The position numbers and the translations under genes were made by a program. DNA of 64,000 nucleotides from Ulota crispa. Its lineage: Eukaryota; Streptophyta; Bryopsida; Orthotrichales; Orthotrichaceae. Below, one piece after another: positions 23,669-35,272 of this stretch. The notes below the pieces were generated by a model that saw only the letters and a program-made list of their open reading frames with translations, was not told the DNA's origin and made no database searches. The stretch is from the NCBI GenBank assembly GCA_963920765.1, contig OY987247.1, forward strand, positions 19,564,471 to 19,628,470. The letters run 5' to 3'. Each line of letters starts with the position of its first letter. The first letter of the stretch is position 1.

Positions 23669-23876
23669 GGAAACAAAAGTGGAACATGGAAAGAATACAA
23701 GGAGGAAAGGATGGCAGCACTTAGCCGCAGCAGGTATGGCTTAAGAGAAAGTGATGACAAACCTAGAGGTCAAGACGTTCAAAAAGATGACCATATCTTG
23801 AGGCTCAAAGAGGAGATTCATCTCTTGAAGTCTAAGAATAGCAAGGCCTCTACTTTGAAGAACATCACGCACTAGC
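23669..23876 (+). pseudogene. CACTA-1 accessory gene, last exon with coiled-coil-like segment
   Basis: After an acceptor (ATGTCTAG|) the frame reads GNKSGTWKEYKEERMAALSR, then RYGLRESDDKPRGQ. An amphipathic stretch, HILRLKEEIHLLKSKNSK, has Leu/Ile spacing compatible with a short coiled coil. The frame ends at TAG after NITH. Phase and polarity fit the end of exon 4. A C-terminal coiled coil would suit a self-associating DNA-binding protein, which is inference. Confidence 0.5.
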
Positions 23877-26800
23877 AGCTAACAAGCTCTATTGCAAAGA
23901 GTAATGTACTTTACAAAATAGTATGGGCATGAATCATGGCTATTTTGGTTTGCTTTATATTGGTCAAAGAAAATTTAAATTTGAGTTATCAGAATTTGCT
24001 GTAAGGGGTCAATGTGTTTTCCTATGATTTGCATACTTGTCAAATGTGATTGTGATATTCCAGTTAGAGTTGCAACCTGTGGAAATGATTGCAGGGTGGA
24101 GGGGCAGGATTTGAAGGGGGTGTTTGTTGTGGAGGTACTGTTGCTTTGGTTTGTGGAGAGGGAGACCAAGATTTGAGATTGATGGAGTGTGAAAATATAG
24201 CTGTCATTGACAAACCTCTAGAACGTGTGTGCAGCTACGTGGATTTTTTGGAGATCCTTGTACTCATATTAAGAACAACATATGTTACAATGTAGATAAT
24301 GCGTCTAGTATGATGGTACGTAGAAATAAAAAGACCAAAAACTCTGAATCTCTTCTGTGGGGATTTATTTCTGAGCATTTTTGTTTGTTTTTGTGTTGAA
24401 CATGTGGTCCTCTCATGTAGTTGCGACTCATGTACCGTGTTTGTTTAGGTACCAAAATATTGTAGTTGAAGTGTTTTCATGTTCTATCATGCAAACATCT
24501 GAAAGAGTGCCAACTTAGAGAAGACAATCAAGTATAAATATATTGCATAGTTGTTTTTTAATCAATTTCTTTGCATTACCTGAAATAATGGTTTCAAATT
24601 GTACAGTTTTTAATTTTTTGTATGTGAAGAAAGTAGTGACAGTCATGGCTATTGTTACTAGAAGGCAATTTTTTGGAAATTGTATTTATGCAAATTGGGA
24701 AAGAAGGTACGTTCTTAGAATTTGTGTGTTCTATCCATTATGTAGACTTTTGAATTCGGTATAGGTTGTTTCATGCCTTGCAATTTAGTACCAGGTGATA
24801 GGATTGTGGAACAAGTACTATAGTGGAAGACTAGGTATGTTGAAGAATTTGTCTGTATGCCTTAGTTTGTATGTATAGTTGTGGCAGAGTATGGGCTACC
24901 TTTTGTAACAATGACAAAGTTTGTGACGGTGTTCCATCTTCACAAAAACTTGGAACGCATTGGTATTGAACATCATCTTGAGCGTGTTAGTCAAAATGAA
25001 GTATTAATGTATGCAAAAGACATGGAAGCAATATTGTATGGATAGGTTACATTATTGTTTGCACACCCAAATTTATTTTTATGCTAAAGTATTAGTATTT
25101 GCAAGTTCCACAGAATTGCTAATATGAAGGAGGAAGATCGTAATGACAAATGGATTGTAAGAGGAGGACACAAGAAACTTGTCAAGAACTAAGGTGTGCA
25201 GGCTAAATAAACCTGCAATGATAACTTGGGGGGCTGTTGTAATTGGTTGAATATGGAAGTAGAGAAGTTCTTGGCATTGCTTGTTTAAGGTCTATTCATC
25301 TTCTCATGTACATGTATTGAAAAGTGCATTCCTAATGACTTACTGAGTACTACCTAGAGGATTACTTTAATTCAAGAACAACAGTATGCAATTCTAAAGT
25401 GCTTGTGGAGTACATGTGTGGGATGAAGTGATGAAAGCGATTTTAGGGTTTAGTTGTATGACATTCTTTAAAGTAGGGTGGAAATGGGATTTGCAGTTGT
25501 GGTGATTTACCTTGCCAAACTAGTGCTAATAACATGGTTTTAAATGCAATATCTAAGACACTACAATGTATTTATTACATTAGTAGTTTTGTTGTATGAC
25601 ATTTGCATTTTGGATTTTTGTTGTAGAAGAACTGCAATATGAGGAGACGTGGCTTGAGGTTACCATTGTACAATTTTTAAATGGCTGTTCACTATCTGCA
25701 GTTACGTCTGTGTACTTATGATGGAATGGAGTAGATAGAGGGAATGTTATGGAGACTAAGAGTGCTTGGATGGTGAGCGTAGAATGGTTGTGATACTAAG
25801 ATAATTCAATGTAATGAATTTGTATAGCAACAAATGGATGAAATGGAATTATAAGTACTAGTAATTTGTTGAACTTGCAAAAGTAATTGTGTCAGTAGTG
25901 TAAAATGAGAGCATTTGCAAAACAAATGTGACTTTGCTTTAGCACTTTTTTTCCTTTCCGGCAAGTGCACTGCAATGTCTATAGACGTGGCAATTGTGAC
26001 CAAGTAGAAGTCATTCCATGGTACTTTCTTAAGCTAGATGAAATTGAGTACAAAGTTATGGTCATGGTGTGACGCTCAAGGAAGTTGGTGAATTATTGCT
26101 GTTGAAGTTAAAGTCTTATGGTCATTGTAATGACTAATGACGAGGGCAGTAGTGCCACAAACGCAGGGTTTTGTTAATGCTCAAGATAATGGAAAGCTGA
26201 GGCTTGAGGATGTTATAGTTTGAAGAAGATGTTAGTGATTTAGTGTGAATGCAAGGATGATTTTTTCAGGAGTTTAAAGCATATACAAAGTATTGTTAAA
26301 AAATCTTTGAGAGGAATGCCATTCTGGTCATGTACATATTTTCAAGAAACCAAAATCCAGTATCTAAAGCTTTTATTTTGTTAATAGTTAGTTCCGCATT
26401 AACAAATGTGGTCATTATTGTTGAAGACAAACATGTAGACATTTGTATTGCAGTGCATCATTAGAGTCTAGGAAAATAAGCTTTCCAATTACGCGCAGTA
26501 AGAAGTGATGCTTACATAAAGGATAGTTGTATGTATTGTGGATAATTGCAGTTGATGTATTGTCTTTCATTTGTGTGCTTCTTCATGCACTTTCATGTGA
26601 TGGTAGAAAATATGGGAACCTGCAGTGTCTTCGTAATTAATAAAAGTGGAGACTTGAAGGAGACATATTTTTGTAGGCAACCATGCGTGAATACGGAGAG
26701 AAGATTGGAAGTCTGCGCAGTTTTATGATGTTGAAGGTGGAGGAAGGTCATGGTAAATCTAAATAGATATGGGAATGGGAAACTGAGAAGAAAAGAAGGC

Positions 26801-28774
26801 TGCAATTGATGATGAATGAGTTTGTATTTTGGAGTTGGATTTTTTGGAGCCAAGCGCCAACGTTCGTGGAGAAGTTATTGAATACGATCTGCTAAGGAAG
26901 TGAATGTTATGTCTCTTGGATCTCTTTGTAATTTTATGAAAAATAAGGTTGTATTCATGAATTGCAGTGAATAATGGAGAACCTATCTGTGCTCAAAGTC
27001 AAGAGGAAGTGAAAATGCTTGTTTTTGTAATGTACTACATGAAAAAGACATGTCAACGTTGCTCTTGCTAAGATTGCGTTTTGGCGCGAGGATTGCTTGA
27101 TGAGGAGGCATACATGAAGTTGACATTCTTGAAGGTTGGAATTTAGTGAATACATTGGATTTGATATGAACTTACATTCTTGTTATCTATTTGTAGTTTT
27201 CAAGCCAGGGGCAGAGGTCAGTTTTATTATTTTTTGCAATTATCAGTGCAAGGTTAGGAAGTTACAGTTTGCAATGTTTCTAAAAGTGAATGCAATGGAG
27301 AGGAATGATGCACCAAAAGTGGAAATTTTGCAAAATTGTTGCAGGATGAGAAGGTCATTAGTATCATGATGTTGATTGTTGAGTATTTGCTCCTTGGAAG
27401 CTGAATTTGCAATGGTGCAAGCATTGCAGGTTTGAACTGTGGCATGTATCTCGTCATGGCAATTGCACGAGTGGACCTCTAAGAAGGGTTTTCCTCAGTT
27501 TTCTATTTGCTTTGAGTGTAACAACGTGAGCCATCACGTGAGACGCAATTAATGGTACTAAGAATGAGGTTTGTGGAGATCTACATGTACACATATTTGT
27601 AGGCAATGTACCTTGTATGATCAAGGAGGCGTGCTGTACTTGCGTGGTTGTTGTGTTTGATAAATGAGAGTTGTACAAAGAAGAACAACATGTTCATGTA
27701 TGGAATTGCTTAAAGTTGCCTTCATTTCACTAATGTCCGTAAAACTAATGCAGAATCTTATGTGCAGAAAAAAAGGTTTTAATAAGTACTTCTACTGTCA
27801 TGTCTTTTGGATAATTGAAGTGATTCCTAAAGGTCCAACAGCACTTGGCAATATAGAAGAAAGTAGAGAGCAAGAAATTTGATTTGTTCTATCTATCTTG
27901 CTTTATCATTGAAAAGCAAATTTCAAAATTGCTAGTGTGTTTGTCCATAGATTCCTTTTAGGCAATAGGTCCGATTGAATGCAGCGGCAATTGTTCCATG
28001 CATTGAGGATTTCTTTTTAGGAAGGGGAGGAGCTCATCTTAGCGAAGGTACGTTCCAGGTATGATTGCAAAGAGAAGTTGCTGTTGTATTTGAAATACAG
28101 AAGAAATAGTTATTTTGAGGTGAAAGCATGAGTCTGAAAATCTGTATGTCTGTTACCATAGGGTCTGCCCCTGTTTGCATAGGGGGATTTGTTATCTATT
28201 CTTGTACTACTCTAGAAGATGATTATTTCAGTCAGTCTTGTTTCACATGTTTATTTCTTTTTAAGGAGGAGGATTTTGGTATTATAATGGGAATAGTGTC
28301 ATAGGAAAAATTGTTTAGTGAGTGCTAATCTAAGCAGGCATCAATATACCCAGAAATGCTGCAGAGATAATAAATGTGTTTGTAGAAGGACTGCTGCTAT
28401 TAATTGGAAATTGTATAAAATATGTTTGCAGGTATAGGGCAAGTACTAATTGAATGAAGTATTGGAATTGACATAGGTATAAACAATGGATTATTTACAC
28501 GAAAAAATGAAATCATTGAAGCAAGATGGGAAATTCATAAGCAGATCCTAATCCACAATGAAGTATGCAATTCATTATTGTGTGGTGAATGATAGGATTG
28601 TATGCAAGAATATAAAGGAGGACACATGTTACTTTTAATGGAATTCAGTACGTAATACATTGTTTTGAAAAGAAAAAATTGCCTACAATTGAATGGCCAA
28701 CCTTCAACTAGAGTGAGTGAAAAGCGACTATTTATAGACAATGAAGGAAACCTTCAAGAAGATGAGTCTTTTCA
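23877..28774. other. Non-coding right arm of CACTA-1, part 1
   Basis: Nearly 5 kb without a recognisable gene on either strand. The open frames here are short and mutually overlapping. No tandem structure is visible until 28775. Confidence 0.4.
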
Positions 28775-29300
28775 AATTTTTATGGAATCTTTGAGAATGT
28801 TTGAAGACAATTGAAAATCTTTGAGAATCTTTTAGGAATCTTTGAGAATCTTTTAGGAATCTTTGAGAATCTTTTAGGAATCTTTGAAAATCTTTCCAAA
28901 TTATTAGAAATCTTTTCAAGTTTTTTTGGAATCTTTGAGAATGTTTGAGGACAATTGAGAATCTTTAAGAATCTTTGAGAATATTTTAGGGATTTTTGAG
29001 AATTCTTGAGAATCTTTGAGAATAGTTTGGAATATTTGAGAATCTTTGAAAATGTTCTAGGAATTTTGAATTTTTTTGAGAATTATTGAAAATCTTTAAG
29101 AATCTTCTTGAAACCTTCTTGGAATCTTCTTAGAAGCTTTGAGAAGCTTCAAGAATCTTTAAGAATCTTTAGGAATCTTTGGAAATCTTTGGAAATCTTT
29201 TGAGAATCTTTTTGGAAATTTTAAAAATCTTTGAGAATCTTTGAGAATTTTCAAGAACCTTTTTGGAATCTTTTAAAATCTTTTTAAAATCTTTATGAAA
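28775..29300. repeat. Degenerate 21-bp minisatellite built from 10-11-bp half units
   Basis: The clearest part, about 28816-28885, has three copies of aatctttgagaatctttta(gg). Around it, the words gaatctttga, gaatctttta and gagaatcttt recur at 10-11-bp spacing for about 500 bp with growing divergence. Read on the minus strand it gives the artefactual peptide repeat FLKDSQR, which is not a gene. Confidence 0.85.
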
Positions 29301-30161
29301 TTTGTTAAAGTATTTCAAAATATTTACAGTAATAGAATCTCTTAGACTAAATTAGAGTCCTATAGGAATCTTTTTGTAACTCATCAAAATACTTTAAAAT
29401 ATTTTTAGTAAAAAAGCTATTACAATAGTTTAGGTTTGTTTTTGAAATTTTGCTAGAATCTTTTTGGACCTCATTAAAATGTTTTGAAGTTTTAAAGAAT
29501 GAAAGAAGTTTTCAAAAAAAATAGATTCTTATAGAAGTTTGAGTGTACATTGACTGGTTTTATTTTCTTTACTTTTCACAATTTGGTTAGATTTTAAATT
29601 AGCAACCTTTAAAGTTAAGTAAAAACATGACCATAACAACTAAAAAATCAACAATTCTCTGTTGATCTAGACACTTTTGGACACAACTTCACTAATTCAA
29701 CAAAATTTTATATAAAAAATACAACATTCTGTTGTTTTAAATGCCAAAATTTCTTTACAAACAAATATAAAAGATGCTCCTCAATTCTTTGAAAAAATCA
29801 TATATGTCCCTCAAGGATTAAAAGTACCAAAAATATCTTTGTGTTACATGATAACCAAGTATATAGTTTAATGCAAATTCTTACAAGAAACCAAAGGTGA
29901 TATTTACATTTCAAATAACACAAGGATATATTTAACATTTCAAAATAGAAGAGCTTTTTTATTATTTTTCTAAAACAATAGGAGTATAATTGATATTCCT
30001 ACAAAAAATAAAAAGTATTTTTTATGTTTCATATATTTTTGGAGTAAAATTGATATTTTGAAAGACTTAAAGGGTTCATTTAGTAGTTTTTCTTCTATTA
30101 CCAACCAAATGAATTAAAAAAAAAACAATCTTATAAAATATTTTTATAAGCTTTAAAAGAT
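29301..30161. other. AT-rich spacer
   Basis: Very AT-rich, with many A and T runs. No gene or repeat recognised. The last nine bases (30153-30161) are the left target duplication of the following MITE. Confidence 0.5.
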
Positions 30162-30571
30162 GGGAATTGATATGTGTACCACACCCTTCTAATTACTATA
30201 CCACACCACAGAGTAAATTTTAGATTTCTACCTTCAAAAAGCTGAATTTGAAAATTTTGAATTCAAATTTGGACTTAGAGACCATGGTATTGTCTAGAAC
30301 TATAAAAAAAGTTGCAATTCAACAACACCCAATGAAAAAGTTTAGTTAGGGAGAGAATTGTTAATTTTACTTTTGTTTGTAAAAAAAATAAACTTTTTTA
30401 TTGGGTGTTATTAAATTGCAATTTTTTTTATGGTCCTAGACAACATCATGGTCTCTAAGTCCAAATTTAAATTCAACATTCTCAAACTCAAATTTTGATG
30501 GTAGAAATCTAAAATTTACCTTGGGGGTGTGGTACAATAGTTCAAAGGGTGTGGTTCACATATTAATGTCC
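30162..30571. mobile_element. 410-bp foldback MITE, probably Mutator-like
   Basis: The two halves form a long imperfect inverted repeat of about 170 bp per arm around a ~50-bp centre. Landmark pairs are gtaccacaccc with gggtgtggt, aattttagatttctacc with its complement, ggacttagagaccatg with catggtctctaagtcc, and aacacccaatgaaaaag with ttattgggtgtta. Outer ends are GGGAATTGATATGTG and, reversed, GGACATTAATATGTG. The flanking nonamers TTAAAAGAT (30153-30161) and TTAAAAAAT (30572-30580) differ at one base. A 9-bp duplication with ends starting in G is the Mutator superfamily pattern. There is no coding capacity. The RNA would fold into one long hairpin. Confidence 0.85.
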
Positions 30572-31059
30572 TTAAAAAATATCCAAAATTATGCAAAAGT
30601 CTATAGAATTCTGATTTTATAATTGGAAGGTTTTAATTCTATAACTTTTCACGACTTCAAGTTATTTGAAGCTATCAAACTATGGAGGCTATTTTAACAA
30701 AATAAGGTTCTTTTTACAAAAAAACTAGCACTAAATAATAATTATTAATGAATTTAACCTTTGCCTGCAACAATCCTTTTGAGATTTGTGAATTTTAATA
30801 AAAATTAATAAACAAAATCAAAAGGATGGAAATAAACAATTTATTTAAAATTTCTAAACACCTTCTTTGATTTTAGCTCATAACTTTTGATAAAAAGATT
30901 GAAATCCAAAAAAATTTGTTGAAGGTGAAAGTAAAACACATTTACCAACTTTTTTTAGTACAAAGTATTTTGAAAAAAAATCCTTTAATGGGCTGAAAAA
31001 TCTACTAGCTTAGTAAAAACATGAACATTTAATGTACAAATACAATCATGATTATATTG

Positions 31060-31255
31060 TGCACACATGTGAGTGCATGTGTGCTAGTGGTTGTGAATGA
31101 TGTGGTAGTCTTGTAGTTTGTAAACCTCAAAGTGGGGGGTTCAAACCCCACTGCCAGCAGCCTTGCCCGACATTATGAGCAGCTGCCCAGTCCCTAAAAA
31201 ATTTCACTTTTTTATTAAACAAAAAGAAAATTCTATGAAAAAAAAAATTTAAATA
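31060..31255 (+). mobile_element. tRNA-derived SINE-like sequence
   Basis: A polymerase III B-box match, GGTTCAAACCC, lies at 31138-31148 inside a T-arm-like hairpin (tgggg/cccca). It is preceded by ctagtggttgtgaatgatgtgg and a possible weak A box. It is followed by a GC-richer body (ctgccagcagccttgcccg, agctgcccagtccc) and an A/T-rich tail (ctaaaaaatttc...). The GC content stands out sharply from the flanks. A complete tRNA cloverleaf is not formed. No flanking duplication was identified, so the limits are approximate. Confidence 0.45.
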
Positions 31256-31469
31256 TTAAAAAATAGAATTGCACAACATAAAATAAGTGAAAGCTAACAG
31301 AAAATCAACAAAAAATTAACAGAAAACAGCAAATAATCAACAAAAAATCAACAAAAAATCAACCTACTCTTGTTGAAAAGTACCCAAATCAGCTTGACCT
31401 AATCAACACAAAAAATCAACAGTTTTTGGTTGAAATTCTGTTGATTTTGCGCTAAATTTTCCACTAGTG
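31256..31469. repeat. Right subterminal repeats and inner right terminus of CACTA-1
   Basis: aatcaacaaaa and attaacagaaaa words recur at about 10-12-bp spacing at 31290-31370. The block ends ...gcgctaaattttCCACTAGTG at 31469. Its reverse complement, CACTAGTGGAAAATTTAG, followed by a caacaga block, resembles the left terminus at 4928 over some 55 bases. The trinucleotide outside (CCA) does not match the left flank (AAT). Confidence 0.6.
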
Positions 31470-31682
31470 CCAACAGAACAAAAAATTAACAAGTCCTTGT
31501 ACAAAAGAGTAGATTATGTATTGATTGTGAACAAACCTTGAACAGCCAGATAACAAAAAATAGTTTCAAAAACAACAACCTGTAGTTTAGAAGTGTCCCA
31601 AATAACACGTTTGAAGCCATAGGTCAAATTAATTGATTAATGTTAAAAATTTGTTGATTTGTTTTTTCATTTTCTACTAGTG
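31462..31682. repeat. Second, outer right terminus of CACTA-1 (or a 221-bp CACTA MITE)
   Basis: The sequence ends tttctactagtg at 31682, the complement of CACTAGTAGAAA, and is followed by AAT, matching the left flank. The segment itself begins with the palindrome CACTAGTG at 31462 followed by ccaacagaacaaaaaattaac, so it could also be read as a small CACTA unit sharing that palindrome with the inner terminus. Confidence 0.5.
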
Positions 31683-32431
31683 AATTCCAGAATGGACAAG
31701 CTTAACATACATACTAAGTCCAATGATGTAGCAAAGGTTTTTCATGGAAACATATGCATGTGTGGGTTGATGTGAAGATAATCACCTAAAGCAACATTTG
31801 TATGTCAAAATTGACAATTCCAATAACATCCAAAGTAATAGTAGATGCTACTTTTAGTGCCTAGAGTGACAAAATGGTACATCAAAGAGGACATTGATTA
31901 AAACACTAAATCCTAAAGTCCAAGAGTAACATGCCCTCATTTGCATGAATCATAAGATCTTACAAAGAATGTTTATGTGACATTTGACATCAAGTCAACA
32001 CTAATTTTTAAACTCTAGATTTTCTTGATGATACCCTAAACATTGATTTAGACATCACAGTTGTCGTTATTCTCTTTGTTGGAATTGGTTACACTGACCC
32101 TATCTTGACATGCCATGTCAGATTTTGAAATATGTGCATGTCAGAGTTAATGTCAAATTTTTGTTGGATGAAAAAAAATTTACTGGATGAAGTTTTCTAG
32201 GACGGGCACTGCCCATCTGCCCCCTTGGGCAGTTTTTTCTTACCCCCTTGGAGCCATGTTAAAGTTGATATTCATTGTTAACGTGCCCTTTTTTTTCTAA
32301 AAATTTTGATGTTTTTTGCTAATCAAGGTTAATGCAAAATTTTTGACATAGATGTAGACGCTTTTGACAGACAAATGAATGCAAAATTGACATATTTTGA
32401 ACATCACAAAAAATGCAAGTTTCTTATAGTG
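31683..32431. mobile_element. Possible right part of the older CACTA-type element
   Basis: It ends aatgcaagtttcttatagtg; the complement starts CACTATAAGAAACTTG, a typical CACTA-style terminus. It is the proposed partner of 4438-4927. Words such as gaacat, tgacat and gttgatgt are frequent in both parts. There is no coding frame. A local G/C-rich hairpin, gggcactgccc, lies near 32200. Confidence 0.35.
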
Positions 32432-32781
32432 GACGAAGTTGATGCACAAGGATTGACTTTGGAAGAGGACGGCCTTGAAGCATTTTGAATTGGTAGATTG
32501 TCCACTACTAGAGTTTCACGTCACACTCCAATCGAGACTTCATGTGGAGAGGGCATATCTAGCTCAGGGGTACAAGAAGGCCCTTTGGTACAAGTGTTTT
32601 CAACAGGCAAGGCTGGTGCTACCACCTCATCATGTCCGCATCCTCTTTGAACATGAATACCACTTGGTAATATTAAAGTGACCAATTGTTTGTCAAGAGG
32701 GTCTACACTTGGCAGAGTTTTTGCCACAACGTCCTTGTTTGTGTTTCCCTCGCTTGGCACAACAGCCCATGTATTTAGAAT

Positions 32782-35097
32782 CTATGGTGGCCTTTGTTTG
32801 TGTCCCTTGTGGCCATTGCCAATAGTATCTCCCTCATCAAAGTCAAATACAGACTTGTCAATTAAAGTACGCCTTTCACGCCTCCCACCATCCCTACAAA
32901 ACGGGTCACTATCTTCATTGGAGTCGTCATTGTTGGGGTTAGAGAGAATAGATCCACGGTCTAGGCCATCATATTCTTCTGTCATGGAGTCTTCTAATAT
33001 CATGTCCTCAATATACCACCTTGTTGGATCCAATGCAGCCCTTTCCATCAAAATCTTGGAATTGGTATAAATGTAAACCAATTGCTTTGCACATTTTGAT
33101 GTCAGTCTATTGCAGGCCTTGTTGTGAACAAAGGAATACATGCTCCAATTGCATTTGCATGATGATCAAGAGCACACTTGCGTGAGGATCCTTTTGGCAA
33201 TTGGTGCAAGTGTATAGGCACCTGCTCCAAAAACATCCCACCATTCATGGGGCTCCAAATTTAAAGTGTGAACTCCTGGGAGTCCACCAAAATGGCCTCG
33301 CCCCTCTTGGAAAGCTTGGTACTCAGACAAAGCTGAGGCAAATGCTTGGTCTCCAACTGACATTTTGCACAATACTCTCAATATGGTTTGTTTTGCTTCA
33401 TGTGGTTCATTAGTGTGACATCATCAAGTAAGAAGGGATTCAATAAAGCACCTGCATAATGTAGATTTGTTCTCATCATATCCCACCTTGCATAAAATTT
33501 GTCTTTAGCTTGACCTGCATAATGTGATGGTAACAAATACAAAGGATCCTTGAAAGATAAAACTGTCATCTTGTCGTTCTTCATCACAAAACATGCCTTC
33601 TCCATACATGGACATTTGCCATCAAACTCTCAAAGGGCAACCAAGATAGGCTCCACCATGCGCACAAAGTTCAAATATGACCTCCAAAAGGGATTGGATT
33701 GCACATATCGTCAAGCAGAGTCTGCATTTTTCTAAGTTTCATCTATTGTAAATTTTCTCAGGTACTCATTCCATTGTGGATCATGGATAGTCAATTCCAT
33801 AGCTTACCTTAATTCCAACAAATACTCAATCATGAGGAATGTGGTCGCAAATCATGTCTCATTTGGATTTTTAGCATGTGATTAGGAGAATGTCAACAAA
33901 AGATTGCAAGTGGCATGTAATGCCTGCAGGTGTAATTTATAATGATCCTTGCTTTCTCCACAATGCTAGTTAGCCAATCTTGTTTTCCCTAATCTTCAAG
34001 TAAAGGATCCAGCACATGCGTTGCACAACCTTGAAAGTAAATGTGTGGAAATCATTCAATTATTTGAGTAGAGGCAGCATGCATGTTCCTTGCATTGTCT
34101 TTGTAAACCTGTACTACATTTTGTCCCTCCACCTCTTTGATGAAATCAAGCATACAATTAGCCACATAGGTAGCGTCTTTGCTTTCATCTATATTGTCTA
34201 CCAATCCAAGAAATACCTCTCTACTTGTACATGCCAACATGATATTGATCAATAGCCAATGTGAGCCGTTGTAACATCTATCAGAGCATATTGTCACACC
34301 ATACTTATGGATTGGTCCCCTCGTCTTCTCTGCCTGCATTGCTACCACTTTGTCCTTTGCCTATTCTAGGAGCTTTGTACAAAGTGCGTGGTAAGCAAGA
34401 GGTTTGTACAAAACTTTTGCCTTCAATGTTGATCTAACTACATCTACAAAAGCAAGGTGCTTTGCTACATTGAACGGTATATTAGCTTCATAAAAATACT
34501 TAGTTCATTTCTTGTCTAGCATTTGTTTCTTTGACAATTTCATCCCATCTTGTACATATAATTGCTTCAAAGGTTGACTGTGGGTTAAACTAGGGCCAAA
34601 TGCCTCTGAGGATTGTACTTGGGAGTATTGTCCCTCATAGTGTTCCACACATTCATTTCCTAAGACTAAAGCAATATGCTATTGCTCCCCTTGTACCGCA
34701 TTCATTGGAGTTATTGACGGCGATGTCACTTCCACATTATTTTCAATTTCACCCAAGGAGAAAAGAGGTGCATTCCTCCACAATTGTAAAACATTGTTTT
34801 CATATATGCAGCAGCTTTGTTGCACAACCTCACACCAGAGGGTTATTATTTCTTTTGTACCCTAGATGGAAAAGCAAACAATCTTTTTGATAACTTATCA
34901 AAGTCTTGCAGTAATTGCATGCACTTTTTCCATTTGTTCATTGCATGTACCGTGGATCCAATTGAGTCCTCCTTCCTCCCATTGCCACTACTTGTTTTTC
35001 TACCCAACCCTGCAAAGAAGAGAGCAAGATTAGTATTTTGAATGAAATGTGATGAAGAAACAACACTTGTTGCTCTCACAACAAGTGCTCTCCACAC
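32782..35097 (-). pseudogene. hAT-1: hAT-superfamily transposase pseudogene
   Basis: Minus-strand pieces occur in the expected order. A basic N-terminal stretch (35097-34846, MNKWKKCMQLLQDFDKL) comes first. Then ANIPFNVAKHLAFVD (near 34470) leads into YGVTICSDRCYNGSHWLLIN, VDNIDESKDATYVA and QNVVQVYKDNA, which is DUF659. Next are HIYFQGCATHVLDPLLED and QDWLTSIVEKAR, then KDPLYLLPSHYAG and GALLNPFLL. The C-terminal dimerisation region follows: GHFGGLP, WWDVFGAGAYTLAPIAKRIL, CNWSMYSFVHNK and LVYIYTN. Stops are frequent. LLED-stop-GKQ at 33989-33991 replaces the Trp usual in this family. A frameshift near 33400 separates the last two blocks. The final acidic tail ends near 32782. hAT enzymes cut and paste DNA with 8-bp duplications; ends were not located. 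Confidence 0.85.
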
Positions 35098-35272
35098 ACG
35101 CTCTTCTTGGACTTCCCTCTAGTGTAGTGGTTGTATACCAATCAAGTCATAGGAGCAAAGATGAACAAGGAAAAATGATCTTCAATACAAGGGAGTCCTT
35201 CTTTTGGTTCTGAAACCCTAAAACTTTTCTAGACGGCTAATCCTGCTTAATCGATTGGAAACGTTGTCAAGC

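Larger units (their letters stand above)
4928..31682 (-). mobile_element. CACTA-1: ~26.7-kb CACTA (En/Spm-type) element, decayed
   Basis: The left end starts CACTAGTAGAAATG. The right end, read inward on the minus strand, starts CACTAGTAGAAAATG, giving 12 identical terminal bases. The trinucleotide AAT lies immediately outside both ends, fitting the 3-bp target duplication of CACTA elements. The interior contains a complete set of CACTA transposase domains on the minus strand (8966-14316). A divergent accessory gene is on the plus strand (19830-23876). Subterminal regions are rich in aatcaac/aaccaac words. Strand is given for the transposase. Nested repeats (a MITE at 30162-30571 and a SINE near 31060-31255) and decayed frames indicate an old insertion. 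The size is large, but CACTA elements above 10 kb are known in plants. Confidence 0.68.

Noticed and set aside
28728-28919. Minus-strand repeat protein (FLKDSQR repeats)
   Set aside because: It is the translation of the 21-bp minisatellite, not a gene.
31085-31160. Functional tRNA gene
   Set aside because: Only the T-arm/B-box is convincing; acceptor and anticodon stems do not form, so a SINE-like relic is the better reading.
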